Shown here: positions 9,141 through 17,155 of the stretch, piece by piece
How positions within the stretch are numbered: the stretch's first letter is position 1
Layout of the letters: each line of letters begins with the position of its first letter
Assembly (NCBI RefSeq): GCF_004339085.1
Contig: NZ_SMFX01000001.1
Span: 1,992,242-2,056,241 of the forward strand
Origin: Thiogranum longum
GTDB taxonomy: Bacteria > Pseudomonadota > Gammaproteobacteria > DSM-19610
Length of the DNA stretch: 64,000 nucleotides
Direction: 5' to 3'
Notes under the pieces: generated by a model
The model's input: the letters and a program-made list of their open reading frames with translations, nothing else
What the model was told of the DNA's origin: nothing
Databases searched by the model: none
Program-made: the position numbers and the translations under genes

Positions 9141-9854
9141 TCAGCCACCGTAGCGTTTTTCGAAAACATACTCACGATGAAAGGCCATATACGCTTGATG
9201 AGCATCACCCAATTCAATGTGCATATCCGCTGAAATTCCTAGCAAAGGTTTATTCTCTAGCATTTCAGATATTTTAATGCCACCACACTCCATGAAGGTA
9301 ATGAAACCTAAATCAAATACCTTATCCAGGTTTGGTAGCAACAACAGGCCATTGAAACAGTCCAGCCTTTCTTGATTATCTGATGCTCGCCAGGGCTTAA
9401 TGTGCGAAGCCACTAAAAATCGTGTATCACTAAAACCGGTCAGTGCGCAGCCTTTCCACTGATCGATCAACTGTTGACGGAATTTACCCTGCCCTACACG
9501 CGCATTTATCTGCGTCAACTTTTCAGTTTTCTCAAGTGAGTCGTTGCTGAGTACATCCTCGATATCTTCCTGAATAGTTTCACCTGACGTATCATCAAGA
9601 TAGGCCTCATATTGGTTAAGTGCGGCACTATACATGCCTTTACCTTTCACATTCTTTTCTTGGAAAATGGTGAGCGCTTTTATCTGCTCAGCGACATCTC
9701 TGAATTTCTGGGCAGACTGGATGCTTGTTAAAGGCCGTTTAATGAGCTTGGCCTCGATGGCCCACCCAGAAATTGTTCTGGATAGTGCGCCTGAATAGCT
9801 ATCTGCGGTACGTTTAGATAAGCCTATCTGATCGAGCCAATTTTCAAAATTCAT
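9141..9854 (-). CDS. HNH endonuclease (HNH_2 type)
   Basis: A 237-residue protein. The C-terminal half carries the HNH_2 pattern: CALTG near 136, ASHIKPW at 149-155, then NGLLLLPNLDKVFDLGFITF at 168-187, which supplies the His, Asn and Asp metal-site residues. The N-terminal half is helical and has no recognised domain; it may recognise DNA. This architecture is common in restriction-like or stand-alone defence nucleases, but no methyltransferase is next to it. It is the first gene of the HNH-NERD-GFA operon. Confidence 0.85.
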   Translation of the reverse strand: MNFENWLDQIGLSKRTADSYSGALSRTISGWAIEAKLIKRPLTSIQSAQKFRDVAEQIKALTIFQEKNVKGKGMYSAALNQYEAYLDDTSGETIQEDIEDVLSNDSLEKTEKLTQINARVGQGKFRQQLIDQWKGCALTGFSDTRFLVASHIKPWRASDNQERLDCFNGLLLLPNLDKVFDLGFITFMECGGIKISEMLENKPLLGISADMHIELGDAHQAYMAFHREYVFEKRYGG

Positions 9855-10093
9855 ATCGATATAGTTACCTATAACTCACGATTAACTAATTTAACCCATC
9901 GGCTGGCATGCCATGCCCTGATTGTCACCGCTCCTCCAATAAACATCAAGGATGTTAGGGGTTTAGTCTGCGCCCCTTGAAACGCACTGATCAGCGGTCT
10001 CCCGGGATTTCTGATGTATAATGCCCCAACAATCCCTTTACCGCTGCACGAGGCCTGTGGCGGCGCGTGGTTTAATGACAAGAAGGTATCAAC

Positions 10094-10348
10094 ATGCACT
10101 ACACCGAAGAAGAAACCGCCGAACTGAACGTTTTGATGTACTACAGCCTCCGCACCAGTGACCAGGGCATCAAGATTCACTCAACGGCATCGCCGGAGAA
10201 GATTGCGGCGGTGCAGCGTCTGTTCGAGAAGGGTCTGGTGACCCAGAAAGACGGGGGTTATCTGACGGATCTGGGTCGGGAGGCTGCGGAGCATGCGCAG
10301 TCGTTGTTGCTTATGCTGGCACCTCACAAGCACAGTATTGCGAGCTGA
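10094..10348 (+). CDS. TIGR02647 family small protein
   Basis: An 84-residue protein matching the conserved gammaproteobacterial family TIGR02647: YTEEETAELN at the N-terminus, GIKIHSTASPEKIAA, FEKGLVTQKDGGYLTDLG and a final EAAEHAQSLL helix. The pattern suggests a small winged-helix-like protein, and family members are annotated as possibly DNA-related, but no function is established. AGAAGG lies upstream of the ATG. The gene stands alone; the 239 bp before it hold no other gene that I can support. Confidence 0.85.
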   Translation: MHYTEEETAELNVLMYYSLRTSDQGIKIHSTASPEKIAAVQRLFEKGLVTQKDGGYLTDLGREAAEHAQSLLLMLAPHKHSIAS

Positions 10349-10359
10349 ATCCGCGCTGT

Positions 10360-11163
10360 TCAGCGCGGCTGCGCGACCACCCGGAACCCCAGCACTTCAT
10401 AACGCGTACCCGGCGGGTTGGCGCTTCGATAACCCGGGCGGATCAGGTGCAGCGGGCAGTGGTAGGAACCACCCCGCCGAACCTTTGCGGCGGCGTTGAC
10501 GGGGCCGGTCGGATCGACACGTTTTGCTTTGCGGTAGGTGTCCCGGGCATAACCGTCTTCGACCCATTCCCAGACGTTACCGAGCATGTCGTACACGCCA
10601 AACCGATTGGCTTTGCGCGTGGCGACGGGGTGCGGCATGTCGCCGGAGTTGTTGATAAACCAGGCGTAGTCACCCAGGGCTTCTATGGGCACCGGGCGCA
10701 GGGCGTTGCGGCCGTCTTTGGCGACGTATTCCCACTCGGCTTCGGTAGGCAGCCGGTAGTGGTTGTGTGTATCGCTTTTATTGAGTTCTTCGACAAAGCG
10801 TTTTGCCATGAACCAGGATATCGATACGACCGGTAATGTGGCCCAGTCATCGCGCTTCCACAGTGCTTCCGGGCCGGGTCTGTTTTCCATGACTTTTAAC
10901 CATTGCGACTGGGTGACTTCGGTTTCGCCCAGGTAAAACGGTTTGGTGATAACCACGGTGTGCGCCGGCGTTTCTTCGACCAGGCCGGTGGGTTCGGGTT
11001 CGGGCATTTCCTGGAGGGCGGCGGCGATGTCTTCGGTACCCATCACGAATTCACCCGCGGGAATGTGCACAAAGCGCATGCCAAGGTCGTTCTGCAGGGT
11101 GTCCCGGGCGTAGGTCGGGGCGGCGAGTAACAGGGCGAGCAGGAACGCGTAGGCTGGTTTCAT
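10360..11163 (-). CDS. Secreted SUMF1/formylglycine-generating-enzyme-fold protein
   Basis: A 267-residue protein with a short signal peptide (ending PTYARD). The rest is a full FGE-sulfatase-modifying (SUMF1) domain (PF03781): FVHIPAGEFVMG, FYLGETEVTQSQW, YRLPTEAEWEYVA, GNVWEWVEDG, RRGGSYHC and LGFRVVA. In true formylglycine-generating enzymes two cysteines in the C-terminal GGSY region form the active site. Here only the first is kept (YHC) and the second position is Ile. It is therefore probably not a canonical FGE and may be a structural or binding member of this lectin-like fold. No sulfatase gene is present in the window. Confidence 0.88.
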   Translation of the reverse strand: MKPAYAFLLALLLAAPTYARDTLQNDLGMRFVHIPAGEFVMGTEDIAAALQEMPEPEPTGLVEETPAHTVVITKPFYLGETEVTQSQWLKVMENRPGPEALWKRDDWATLPVVSISWFMAKRFVEELNKSDTHNHYRLPTEAEWEYVAKDGRNALRPVPIEALGDYAWFINNSGDMPHPVATRKANRFGVYDMLGNVWEWVEDGYARDTYRKAKRVDPTGPVNAAAKVRRGGSYHCPLHLIRPGYRSANPPGTRYEVLGFRVVAQPR

Positions 11164-11314
11164 GGGGCTGGCCTCGGTGGGAGTTCCGGATTATTGATCA
11201 TTGAACGTTGATCGGCAATCACCGGGAGTTCCCCGCCAGCTTATAAGGGATGTATGGAACCCTGGCCGGGGTCATCTAGACTCAAATGATGACTCCAGAA
11301 TGGAGGATGCCGAC

Positions 11315-11578
11315 ATGTTCAAACATGTTCTTATTGTGGTTGTGTTTACCTGCCTGTCTGCGACGGCCGCACTGGCGGCGGAAGACTCCGACGCGCCGGA
11401 AATGCGTTTCCGTCACCTGGACCAGAATCAGGATGGCCATATCAGCCTGTATGAGGCCAGGGACAAGCATCGTGTTTTCCATTATTACCAGCGGGCCGAC
11501 AAGAATGAAGATGGCCACCTGGACAGGGTTGAGTTCAGCGCGTTTGAAGTTGAAGTCCCGGAATACGGTGAAAAGTAA
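11315..11578 (+). CDS. Secreted EF-hand calcium-binding protein
   Basis: An 87-residue protein with a signal peptide (MFKHVLIVVVFTCLSATAAL, cleaved near AAED) and two EF-hand loops, DQNQDGHISLYE and DKNEDGHLDRVE, both with full calcium-ligand sets. It should be a small periplasmic or extracellular Ca2+-binding protein of unknown partner. The start chosen is the ATG at 11315 with GGAGG eight bases upstream; a longer frame from 11201 lacks a signal peptide at its own N-terminus. A small membrane protein follows 21 bp downstream, possibly co-transcribed. Confidence 0.87.
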   Translation: MFKHVLIVVVFTCLSATAALAAEDSDAPEMRFRHLDQNQDGHISLYEARDKHRVFHYYQRADKNEDGHLDRVEFSAFEVEVPEYGEK

Positions 11579-11599
11579 CGGGTAGACGAGGACAGTGAC

Positions 11600-11971
11600 A
11601 TGAGCCAACAAACGGACATCGGGAAAGCCGCTGCCTACTGGATTATTGCGGCAGGTAGTGTACTGGCGCTGGTGACCGCACTGGCGCCGCAACCCACCGG
11701 CGCTTTCAGGCTGTCTGGCGCGTTTTTGATGCTCGGATTATTGCCTTATATCGTTTACGGAAGCTTTTCGGCAATGTTCAGGTGCTGCCCGCTGATCACG
11801 GCGGGAGTTGCACTGCTGCTGGTCGATATTGCAGCCCGGCTTGGCGCCGGTGTTATCCATGTGGATCACGCAAGCGCCATGCCGGCAGTTTACTTGTCGC
11901 TCATCATGACGCTGCTTGTGCTTCCGGCCGGTGCAGCCATTGGCAAGCTGACAGAAAAGTTCTGGCTTTGA
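11600..11971 (+). CDS. Hypothetical four-helix membrane protein
   Basis: A 123-residue protein I do not recognise. Hydrophobic segments at roughly 11-29, 38-58, 63-82 and 95-115 predict four transmembrane helices. A CC pair lies in the loop before helix three. It lies 21 bp after the EF-hand gene and 68 bp before the lipoprotein gene, on the same strand, so it may belong to a small cell-envelope operon. No function can be assigned. Confidence 0.7.
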   Translation: MSQQTDIGKAAAYWIIAAGSVLALVTALAPQPTGAFRLSGAFLMLGLLPYIVYGSFSAMFRCCPLITAGVALLLVDIAARLGAGVIHVDHASAMPAVYLSLIMTLLVLPAGAAIGKLTEKFWL

Positions 11972-12039
11972 GCGACAGTCGGGACTACACAGGCAAGGCA
12001 TCGACGTGAATACATCGAAAATACCAGGGGGTATCCGGC

Positions 12040-12486
12040 ATGCATTGTATTTTCAGATACGCGGCTACCTGCGCCTGCGCACTGCTACTGGGCGCGTGCG
12101 CTGCTGAAGCCCCGCTGCAACTTGTCACCCTTGCAGATGCCCGCACTGACAAGGCACAGGTCATCGACACAGGGGAACCCGGTGACTCGGTCGGCGATAT
12201 CCTGGTGTTCGACCAGCCGTTGCTCGACGAACACAAACAACCTGTTGGTAACAACAGCGGTGCCTGTATCCGCACCCGGGTGGCGCACAGTTTTCAGTGC
12301 CAGTGGACGCTCAGTCTCGATGGCGGAACGATCCAGGTTGCAGGGCGGGAGTTTGACACCGGAATTTCAACGATGAGTATCGTTGGTGGTACCGGCATCT
12401 ATGCCGGTATCCGCGGTGATATGGAATCGATCAATAATAACGACGGGACGTTTACACAAACGTTACGCTACAGGCTGATGCCTTGA
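12040..12486 (+). CDS. Lipoprotein with allene-oxide-cyclase-like barrel
   Basis: A 148-residue protein with a lipobox (LLLGAC at 15-20), so probably anchored to a membrane by lipid. The mature part resembles the allene oxide cyclase/dirigent-type beta barrel: GDSVGDILVFDQPLLDE, ACIRTRV, QCQWTLSL, GGTIQVAG and IVGGTGIYAGIRG. Bacterial members have no known reaction, and plant-type cyclase activity should not be assumed. It converges with the alpha/beta hydrolase gene with only 8 bp between stops; a short GATCTG/CAGATC hairpin spans that junction. Confidence 0.8.
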   Translation: MHCIFRYAATCACALLLGACAAEAPLQLVTLADARTDKAQVIDTGEPGDSVGDILVFDQPLLDEHKQPVGNNSGACIRTRVAHSFQCQWTLSLDGGTIQVAGREFDTGISTMSIVGGTGIYAGIRGDMESINNNDGTFTQTLRYRLMP

Positions 12487-12494
12487 TCTGTAAA

Positions 12495-13355
12495 TCAGAT
12501 CACTGCGGATTTTTTCAGGAAATCAACAAGCTGATCACCGTGCTGTTCGACAGCTTCAACTGAATCATGGGTTCCGTCTTCGATCAATAACAGTTCAGGG
12601 CTGTTCTCACGACAGTGGTCCAGGATTGCCTGTGCGTCGCTGACCGGTACCGTGTTATCGGCACTACCGTGAACCAGAAGGACCGGGCACGCAATACGGC
12701 ATACCGTATTCATTGGCGCTATTTCCTCGAAGCGATAACCGATTACCCATTCCACGTAGTGAAGCACCCATTGTTTACCGTACTCGGGTAATCTGAATCG
12801 GGAAAGGTAGCGTCGCATCATCCATTCCGGGTGGGCAAAGGCAGCAATACTGATTACCGCTGAAATGTCATTTCGACGCGAGGCTTCAAGTAATACCGCT
12901 CCCGCCCCGACCGAATGGCCCAGCAGTACCACGCGCTTCCGGGGGTCGTCGCCATGCGCCTTTACCCAATCCACCGCCGCACCGGCATCTTCGGCAAAGC
13001 GGGGAAGCGAGGAGAAGCTGGCGGAATCGCTGCGGCCATGATTACGGGCATCCAGCAAGAGGACATTCATCCCGGCGCGTAGCAGCGGCAGGGCCAGCGG
13101 CAACATCAGCTCGGCATTCCCGCCCCACCCGTGCAACATGACGACTGTCGGTGCTTCAGCTGTCGCCGGCAACCACCAGGCAAACAACTGCTTGCCACCC
13201 ACTGTGGGGATATGGATTTCTGTATAGGCGAGGTCGTAATCTGCCGGACTGCCTCGTTCTTTACGCCTCGGCGCACGGAATCCAATATGGACAGCCAGAA
13301 GCCCCGCAGAGAAAACCGCTATTACACCAAAAAGTATAAGCCCCGGGGTGTACAT
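12495..13355 (-). CDS. Membrane-anchored alpha/beta hydrolase
   Basis: A 286-residue serine hydrolase with an N-terminal membrane segment (about 4-24). The catalytic triad is visible: nucleophile S148 in GHSVG, D233 in HGSADNTVP and H263 in DGTHDS. HGWGGN at 75-80 supplies the oxyanion hole. The fold is that of the peptidase-S9/esterase-like hydrolases; the substrate is unknown. The gene lies 15 bp downstream of an outer-membrane-barrel gene on the same strand. A decayed copy of part of this gene type is found at 13873-13917. Confidence 0.87.
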   Translation of the reverse strand: MYTPGLILFGVIAVFSAGLLAVHIGFRAPRRKERGSPADYDLAYTEIHIPTVGGKQLFAWWLPATAEAPTVVMLHGWGGNAELMLPLALPLLRAGMNVLLLDARNHGRSDSASFSSLPRFAEDAGAAVDWVKAHGDDPRKRVVLLGHSVGAGAVLLEASRRNDISAVISIAAFAHPEWMMRRYLSRFRLPEYGKQWVLHYVEWVIGYRFEEIAPMNTVCRIACPVLLVHGSADNTVPVSDAQAILDHCRENSPELLLIEDGTHDSVEAVEQHGDQLVDFLKKSAVI

Positions 13356-13370
13356 GGGGAGAATGCCTGG

Positions 13371-13799
13371 TTAAAAGCTGCGCCTGAACAGCAGGTTTCC
13401 ACCTGTCACATCGGATGCGTATTGGTTGACATCGACTTCAACGACCCAGCCATCTGCCAATTTGTGTCCCAGGCCGATACCGAGCGAACCGCTTGAACCG
13501 TCAAAGGCATTACCTGAAGCAGCCGTAGCGCCGATTTTGCCTTTAAAGTAAGTTTCGCCTGTCGTTGTAAGTGTCAGAAACGCTGACATCAGCTCACCGC
13601 TCTGATCACCGAATTTGTGTGCATATTCTATATCCAGCCCGACAATATCGGTAAAACCATAGCCGAGATTCACACCGGCCGTTCCCCCACTGTCTGCAAA
13701 ACCCCCATTAAATCCTATGCGCGGACCAGGTTCCTGAGCAGCGGCCATGGACATGTAGAACGCGGTAATAACCGAAATAGCCAATCCTGTTTTTTTCAC
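13371..13799 (-). CDS. Small outer-membrane beta-barrel protein
   Basis: A 142-residue protein with a signal peptide (MKKTGLAISVITAFYMSMAAAQ) and alternating hydrophobic/polar strands. The signature features are GFNGGFADSGGTAGVNLGYGF, GLDIEYAHKFG, a Gly-rich turn, and a C-terminal aromatic residue (NLLFRRSF) as required for barrel insertion. It resembles OmpA/OmpW-like porin-family barrels of about eight strands. The start is GTG. Probably co-transcribed with the downstream hydrolase. Function unknown. Confidence 0.78.
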   Translation of the reverse strand: MKKTGLAISVITAFYMSMAAAQEPGPRIGFNGGFADSGGTAGVNLGYGFTDIVGLDIEYAHKFGDQSGELMSAFLTLTTTGETYFKGKIGATAASGNAFDGSSGSLGIGLGHKLADGWVVEVDVNQYASDVTGGNLLFRRSF

Positions 13800-13872
13800 T
13801 TTACATCAACCCCCAAATTCAAAGCCGGGCATTAGACCATAAACGGCAACCCGGGAGAACCCCTACTCCGGC

Positions 13873-13917
13873 CTGTTCGCACGACAATGGTCCAGGATCG
13901 CCAGTACGTCGATAAGT
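13873..13917 (-). pseudogene. Remnant of a second alpha/beta hydrolase gene
   Basis: This 45-bp stretch matches 12601-12645 inside the neighbouring hydrolase gene; about 33 of the first 38 bases are identical. On the minus strand it still reads LAILDHCRAN, compared with QAILDHCREN in the intact gene. No start, catalytic residues or longer frame remain, so it is a fragment left by duplication and deletion. The rest of the 13800-14045 spacer shows nothing I recognise. Confidence 0.6.
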
Positions 13918-14045
13918 CACCACTGAAATTCACCACCTCCCGGTGAAAAAAGGGCGATATAGCTCAAGTATTTACCTGTTTGTGCCGAAAAAACAATCAG
14001 ATAGAATCTAGCCGAGGTCATTCTGCCCCTGGGGGCCGCTAAAGC

Positions 14046-15206
14046 ATGGACGTGGTAGAAGTTTTGTTCTTTGTCATTCTGGAACTGGCGGTGTTGCTGG
14101 GCATTGCCGTTTTCGTGCTTGATCGAAAACGCCGGCAGCTACAGGCTCAGGTTCAGGAATTGACCCGTGAGGAATCCGCACCGGAGTCCGACGTATTTGA
14201 ATCCATTACGTCCGGGTATCTGCCCTACCTTGAAAAGCTCATTCTGGAATCACGGGCCCAGCTCGAGGCAGCAGGAGATGGTGGAACCGGAACAGAGACT
14301 GAAACAGAGACTGAAACTGCGGAAGATGAAACCACACTGGCGATTAGATACCGCCTGTCGCTGCTGGAATCCGAAAAGAAAGTCACCGAACGCTGTAACG
14401 ACTACCCGGAAAAGCGCTGGGAGCATGTAACCGAATTGTTCACACCGCCGTCAGCACCTGTACCCGAAGATGATGACCCGGAACTCGAGGAAGCTGAAAG
14501 CAATAACCCGCTGCTCAAGGCCCAGGAACAAATAAAACGTCTGGAAAGTTTCCGCGACAAGTTCTTCAGTATGAAAAAACAGCTCCGGGAGCTCGAAGCT
14601 TCCCGGCAGAAGCTCACTGAACAACTCGAAATATTGATGCCGGAAGCAGAGCGCTCGGAAGAACTCAGGGCACTGCTCGATACAATGAATGGTCAACGTG
14701 ACCGGCTACAGGCAGAACTTGATCAACTGGAATCACAGTCTGATGAACTGGCAAAAACGGCCACGCAAAACACCCCGGTTCAGGAACAAGAAAATGAAAG
14801 CTCATCCGCGCTGACTAAACAGATCGACAAACAGAATAGAAAGATTTCAGAATTACACCATCTGGTCGACGATCTCAACCTGGAAGCCGAAAAAGCCGAA
14901 GAACTGCAATCCAGGTTCAAGCAGTTCGAACTGGCAAGCCGTGACATGAATATGTGCATCCAGGTGCTGGAAGAAGAAAACCAGTTCTTGCAGGAACAAA
15001 TAAAATCGCTGCTGGAGCTGGACGAGAACGAACCCGTGTATCACTCTGGCGCGTCTGCTGACGCTGAAAACCCGGACCAGAAAGCACAACTCGAAGCGCT
15101 TCAGTCTGAACTTGAAGGCAAGGATCAACAGATCAAGTCACTGGAAGAAAAGTACGCTTCCATGGAACAGGAATACCTGACGCTCTACGAAGAGGCCAAC
15201 TCCTGA
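14046..15206 (+). CDS. Membrane-anchored coiled-coil protein of unknown function
   Basis: A 386-residue protein. One N-terminal transmembrane helix (5-25) is followed by a positive RKRRQ stretch. Most of the remainder is Glu/Lys/Gln/Leu-rich heptad-like sequence, strongest at 160-230 and 255-385, predicting long coiled coils. A low-complexity GTGTETETETETAEDET tract lies at 78-94, where the DNA is a short GA-rich repeat. No enzyme motif is visible. It may scaffold something at the inner face of the membrane. It converges with sqr, only 8 bp apart. Confidence 0.72.
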   Translation: MDVVEVLFFVILELAVLLGIAVFVLDRKRRQLQAQVQELTREESAPESDVFESITSGYLPYLEKLILESRAQLEAAGDGGTGTETETETETAEDETTLAIRYRLSLLESEKKVTERCNDYPEKRWEHVTELFTPPSAPVPEDDDPELEEAESNNPLLKAQEQIKRLESFRDKFFSMKKQLRELEASRQKLTEQLEILMPEAERSEELRALLDTMNGQRDRLQAELDQLESQSDELAKTATQNTPVQEQENESSSALTKQIDKQNRKISELHHLVDDLNLEAEKAEELQSRFKQFELASRDMNMCIQVLEEENQFLQEQIKSLLELDENEPVYHSGASADAENPDQKAQLEALQSELEGKDQQIKSLEEKYASMEQEYLTLYEEANS

Positions 15207-15214
15207 CCGGGCGA

Positions 15215-16486
15215 TTACTTTACCCTGGACAACCCGATCAGCTTCAGCGCCCACTTCTCAAATACCGGTTCGGATACACCCTGCTTCATTTTGTGCAGGA
15301 AGTATTTTTCAAACGCGATCTTGGCATAGTGCACCCACTTGCCTTTTTTGAACCAGGTCGTGTTGCGCGGTGGGATCTGAGGTACCGCAATAAAAGCCGC
15401 ACCGGTATCGCCCAGGTCTGCCAGGCAGAACGCGTTCCATGTCGCTTTTGAGGCAACCGGGTAGCCGGTCAGTTCGGCTTTAATGTTCTGCACAATGGCT
15501 GTCACCATTGACTCGATCATGTAACCGGTTTTCGGTGCGCCGGTAGGTACGGGTGTTGCTTCGACCGGCGGGATGGCTATACAGACGCCGGCAGAAAAGA
15601 TGTTCGGGTATTTCGGGCTGCGCTGGTGCTCGTCGACAATGACAAAACCGCGCGGATTGCACAGGCCGTCCACAGCAGCCACCGGTTCTACGCCCTTGAA
15701 ACCCGGCAGCATCATGGCGTGTTTGAACAGCAGCTCCTCCTGGCCGGCGACCTCGCCTTTTTCGTCGAGTTGTTCGACGTACATCGTGCCTTCCTCGACA
15801 CGACTGACACGGGCATTGGTAATAAAGTTGATATGACGGTTGCGTAACTCGTGCTCCAGCATCCCTTTGGAATCACCCACACCACCGAGGCCCAGGTGAC
15901 CCACATAAGGCTCACTGGTCACAAATGTCATCGGGACCTGGTCACGGATGCGCTGTCTGCGCAGTTCGGTATCCAGAATGGCCGCATATTCATAAGCCGG
16001 ACCAAAGCAACTGGCAAACTGTACCGCGCCGACAACTACGGGGCCGGGAGCGTCCTTGAGCTTCTGGAAGTCCTGGTAAGCTTTCTCTGCATGATCGACC
16101 GTGCATACTGACTGGGTAAACCCGTTGACAGGCCCGGTGCCCTCGACTTCGTCGAAAGCCAGCTTCGGACCCGTGGTAATGACCAGGTAGTCATACTCGA
16201 CTTCAGTGCCTTCTTTCAGCACCAGTTTATTGGCCTCGGCATCGATCGTCTCGACCCAGCCCTGGATAAACTTGATACCATGCTTTGATAAATGCGTGTC
16301 AAGTGGCAGGGTGATCTGCTCGCGCTTGCGCCAGCCTACGGCCAGCCAGGGGTTGGATGGCACAAACTGAAAATACGCGTTGGCATTCACAACCGTGATG
16401 TCGTGCTCCTCGCCGAGCACATCACGCAACTCGTAGGCTGCCGGCATACCACCGAGACCTGCACCCAGAACAACGATATTTGCCAT
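15215..16486 (-). CDS. sqr: Sulfide:quinone oxidoreductase, type I
   Basis: A 423-residue flavoprotein that oxidises sulfide to sulfur or polysulfide and reduces membrane quinone. The FAD-binding GAGLGGMPAAYEL motif is at 8-20. The three catalytic cysteines described for the Acidithiobacillus ferrooxidans enzyme are present at C128 (QSVCTV), C160 (FASCFGPAYE) and C354 (NAFCLADLGD). The second FAD motif lies around NIFSAGVCIAIPPVEATPVP, followed by TGAPKTGYMIE. Hydrophobic and basic C-terminal helices should hold it to the membrane. The start is the ATG at 16486, with AAGGAG eight bases upstream. A predicted FNR/DNR-type promoter lies 50-95 bp upstream. Confidence 0.95.
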   Translation of the reverse strand: MANIVVLGAGLGGMPAAYELRDVLGEEHDITVVNANAYFQFVPSNPWLAVGWRKREQITLPLDTHLSKHGIKFIQGWVETIDAEANKLVLKEGTEVEYDYLVITTGPKLAFDEVEGTGPVNGFTQSVCTVDHAEKAYQDFQKLKDAPGPVVVGAVQFASCFGPAYEYAAILDTELRRQRIRDQVPMTFVTSEPYVGHLGLGGVGDSKGMLEHELRNRHINFITNARVSRVEEGTMYVEQLDEKGEVAGQEELLFKHAMMLPGFKGVEPVAAVDGLCNPRGFVIVDEHQRSPKYPNIFSAGVCIAIPPVEATPVPTGAPKTGYMIESMVTAIVQNIKAELTGYPVASKATWNAFCLADLGDTGAAFIAVPQIPPRNTTWFKKGKWVHYAKIAFEKYFLHKMKQGVSEPVFEKWALKLIGLSRVK

Positions 16487-16532
16487 TTTACTTTCTCCTT
16501 GATATGCCAGGGTATAACCGGAACCACCCAAT

Positions 16533-16581
16533 TATTTAAATAATAGCACCTTCCCAACAGCGGATAATTGATTTCTGTCAA
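16533..16581 (-). promoter_or_regulatory. FNR/DNR-type promoter of sqr
   Basis: On the minus strand, TTGACAGAAATCAA (16568-16581) matches the FNR/DNR consensus TTGAY-N4-RTCAA. Exactly 22 bp further on is TATTAT (16540-16545), five of six matches to a -10 box. This spacing is that of class II FNR-activated promoters, with the box centred at -41.5. It predicts a start near 16533 and a leader of about 47 nt. Confidence 0.6.
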
Positions 16582-16611
16582 TATCACAAAACCGGTCAAC
16601 CGTGCCCGGCA

Positions 16612-17142
16612 CTACCACATCAGGTCATCAGGCACCTTGTAGTCTGCGTAGGGATCGTTTTCCTCGCTAGCGGGCAGTGAATCGACCTTGCTGACAATAC
16701 AGGCTTGATCACGAAGCTTTATTTTTTCCGCCACTACAGTAGGTATCACTTCATAGCCATCATCAAAACGGGCGATAGACAAATGTCCATGGCCGAGCCT
16801 GTCGTGGATTTCCTCCGTCACGAAAATCTTTCTGACAACCGTTCCATCCTGAAAGTTATAACCCACTTCACCGCCGTCACGTCCCAACCGGTTCATTTCA
16901 ATCAACTGACGAACCTGCGCCTGGATTGCCTTGTCTTCGGCCGCCTGTTTTCGCTGCAAATTGAGTTCGCGGTCACGCGCGGCCTGCTCTGCCGCCAAAC
17001 GCCGGGCCGACGCGGCGGCCTCGTCCGTCCCTTTGTTGTTGCCGGCTTTCTGCTGTTTGTATTTTGATTTTTTTGTTTTATTGAGCTTGTCCTTGCTCAC
17101 CAGTCCGGCTTTTAGCAGCTGGTCGCCAAATGTGTTTGCCAA
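16612..17142 (-). CDS. DUF2058 family protein
   Basis: A 176-residue protein of the DUF2058 (YaiL-like) family, conserved in Gammaproteobacteria with no settled function. The N-terminal FGDQLLKAGLVSKDKLNK motif is characteristic, followed by a basic Lys/Gln stretch, a long charged helix (about 50-85) and a compact C-terminal domain with YNFQDGTVVRKIFV. I chose the TTG at 17142: GAGGGG lies eight bases upstream, homologues begin at this residue, and an ATG at 17223 would overlap the terC gene by 68 bp. It is 13 bp downstream of terC. Confidence 0.85.
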   Translation of the reverse strand: MANTFGDQLLKAGLVSKDKLNKTKKSKYKQQKAGNNKGTDEAAASARRLAAEQAARDRELNLQRKQAAEDKAIQAQVRQLIEMNRLGRDGGEVGYNFQDGTVVRKIFVTEEIHDRLGHGHLSIARFDDGYEVIPTVVAEKIKLRDQACIVSKVDSLPASEENDPYADYKVPDDLMW

Positions 17143-17155
17143 TGGATTTACCCCT

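Noticed and set aside
9869-10180. 103-residue minus-strand frame between the HNH gene and the TIGR02647 gene
   Set aside because: Overlaps the start of a conserved plus-strand gene and has no recognisable feature.
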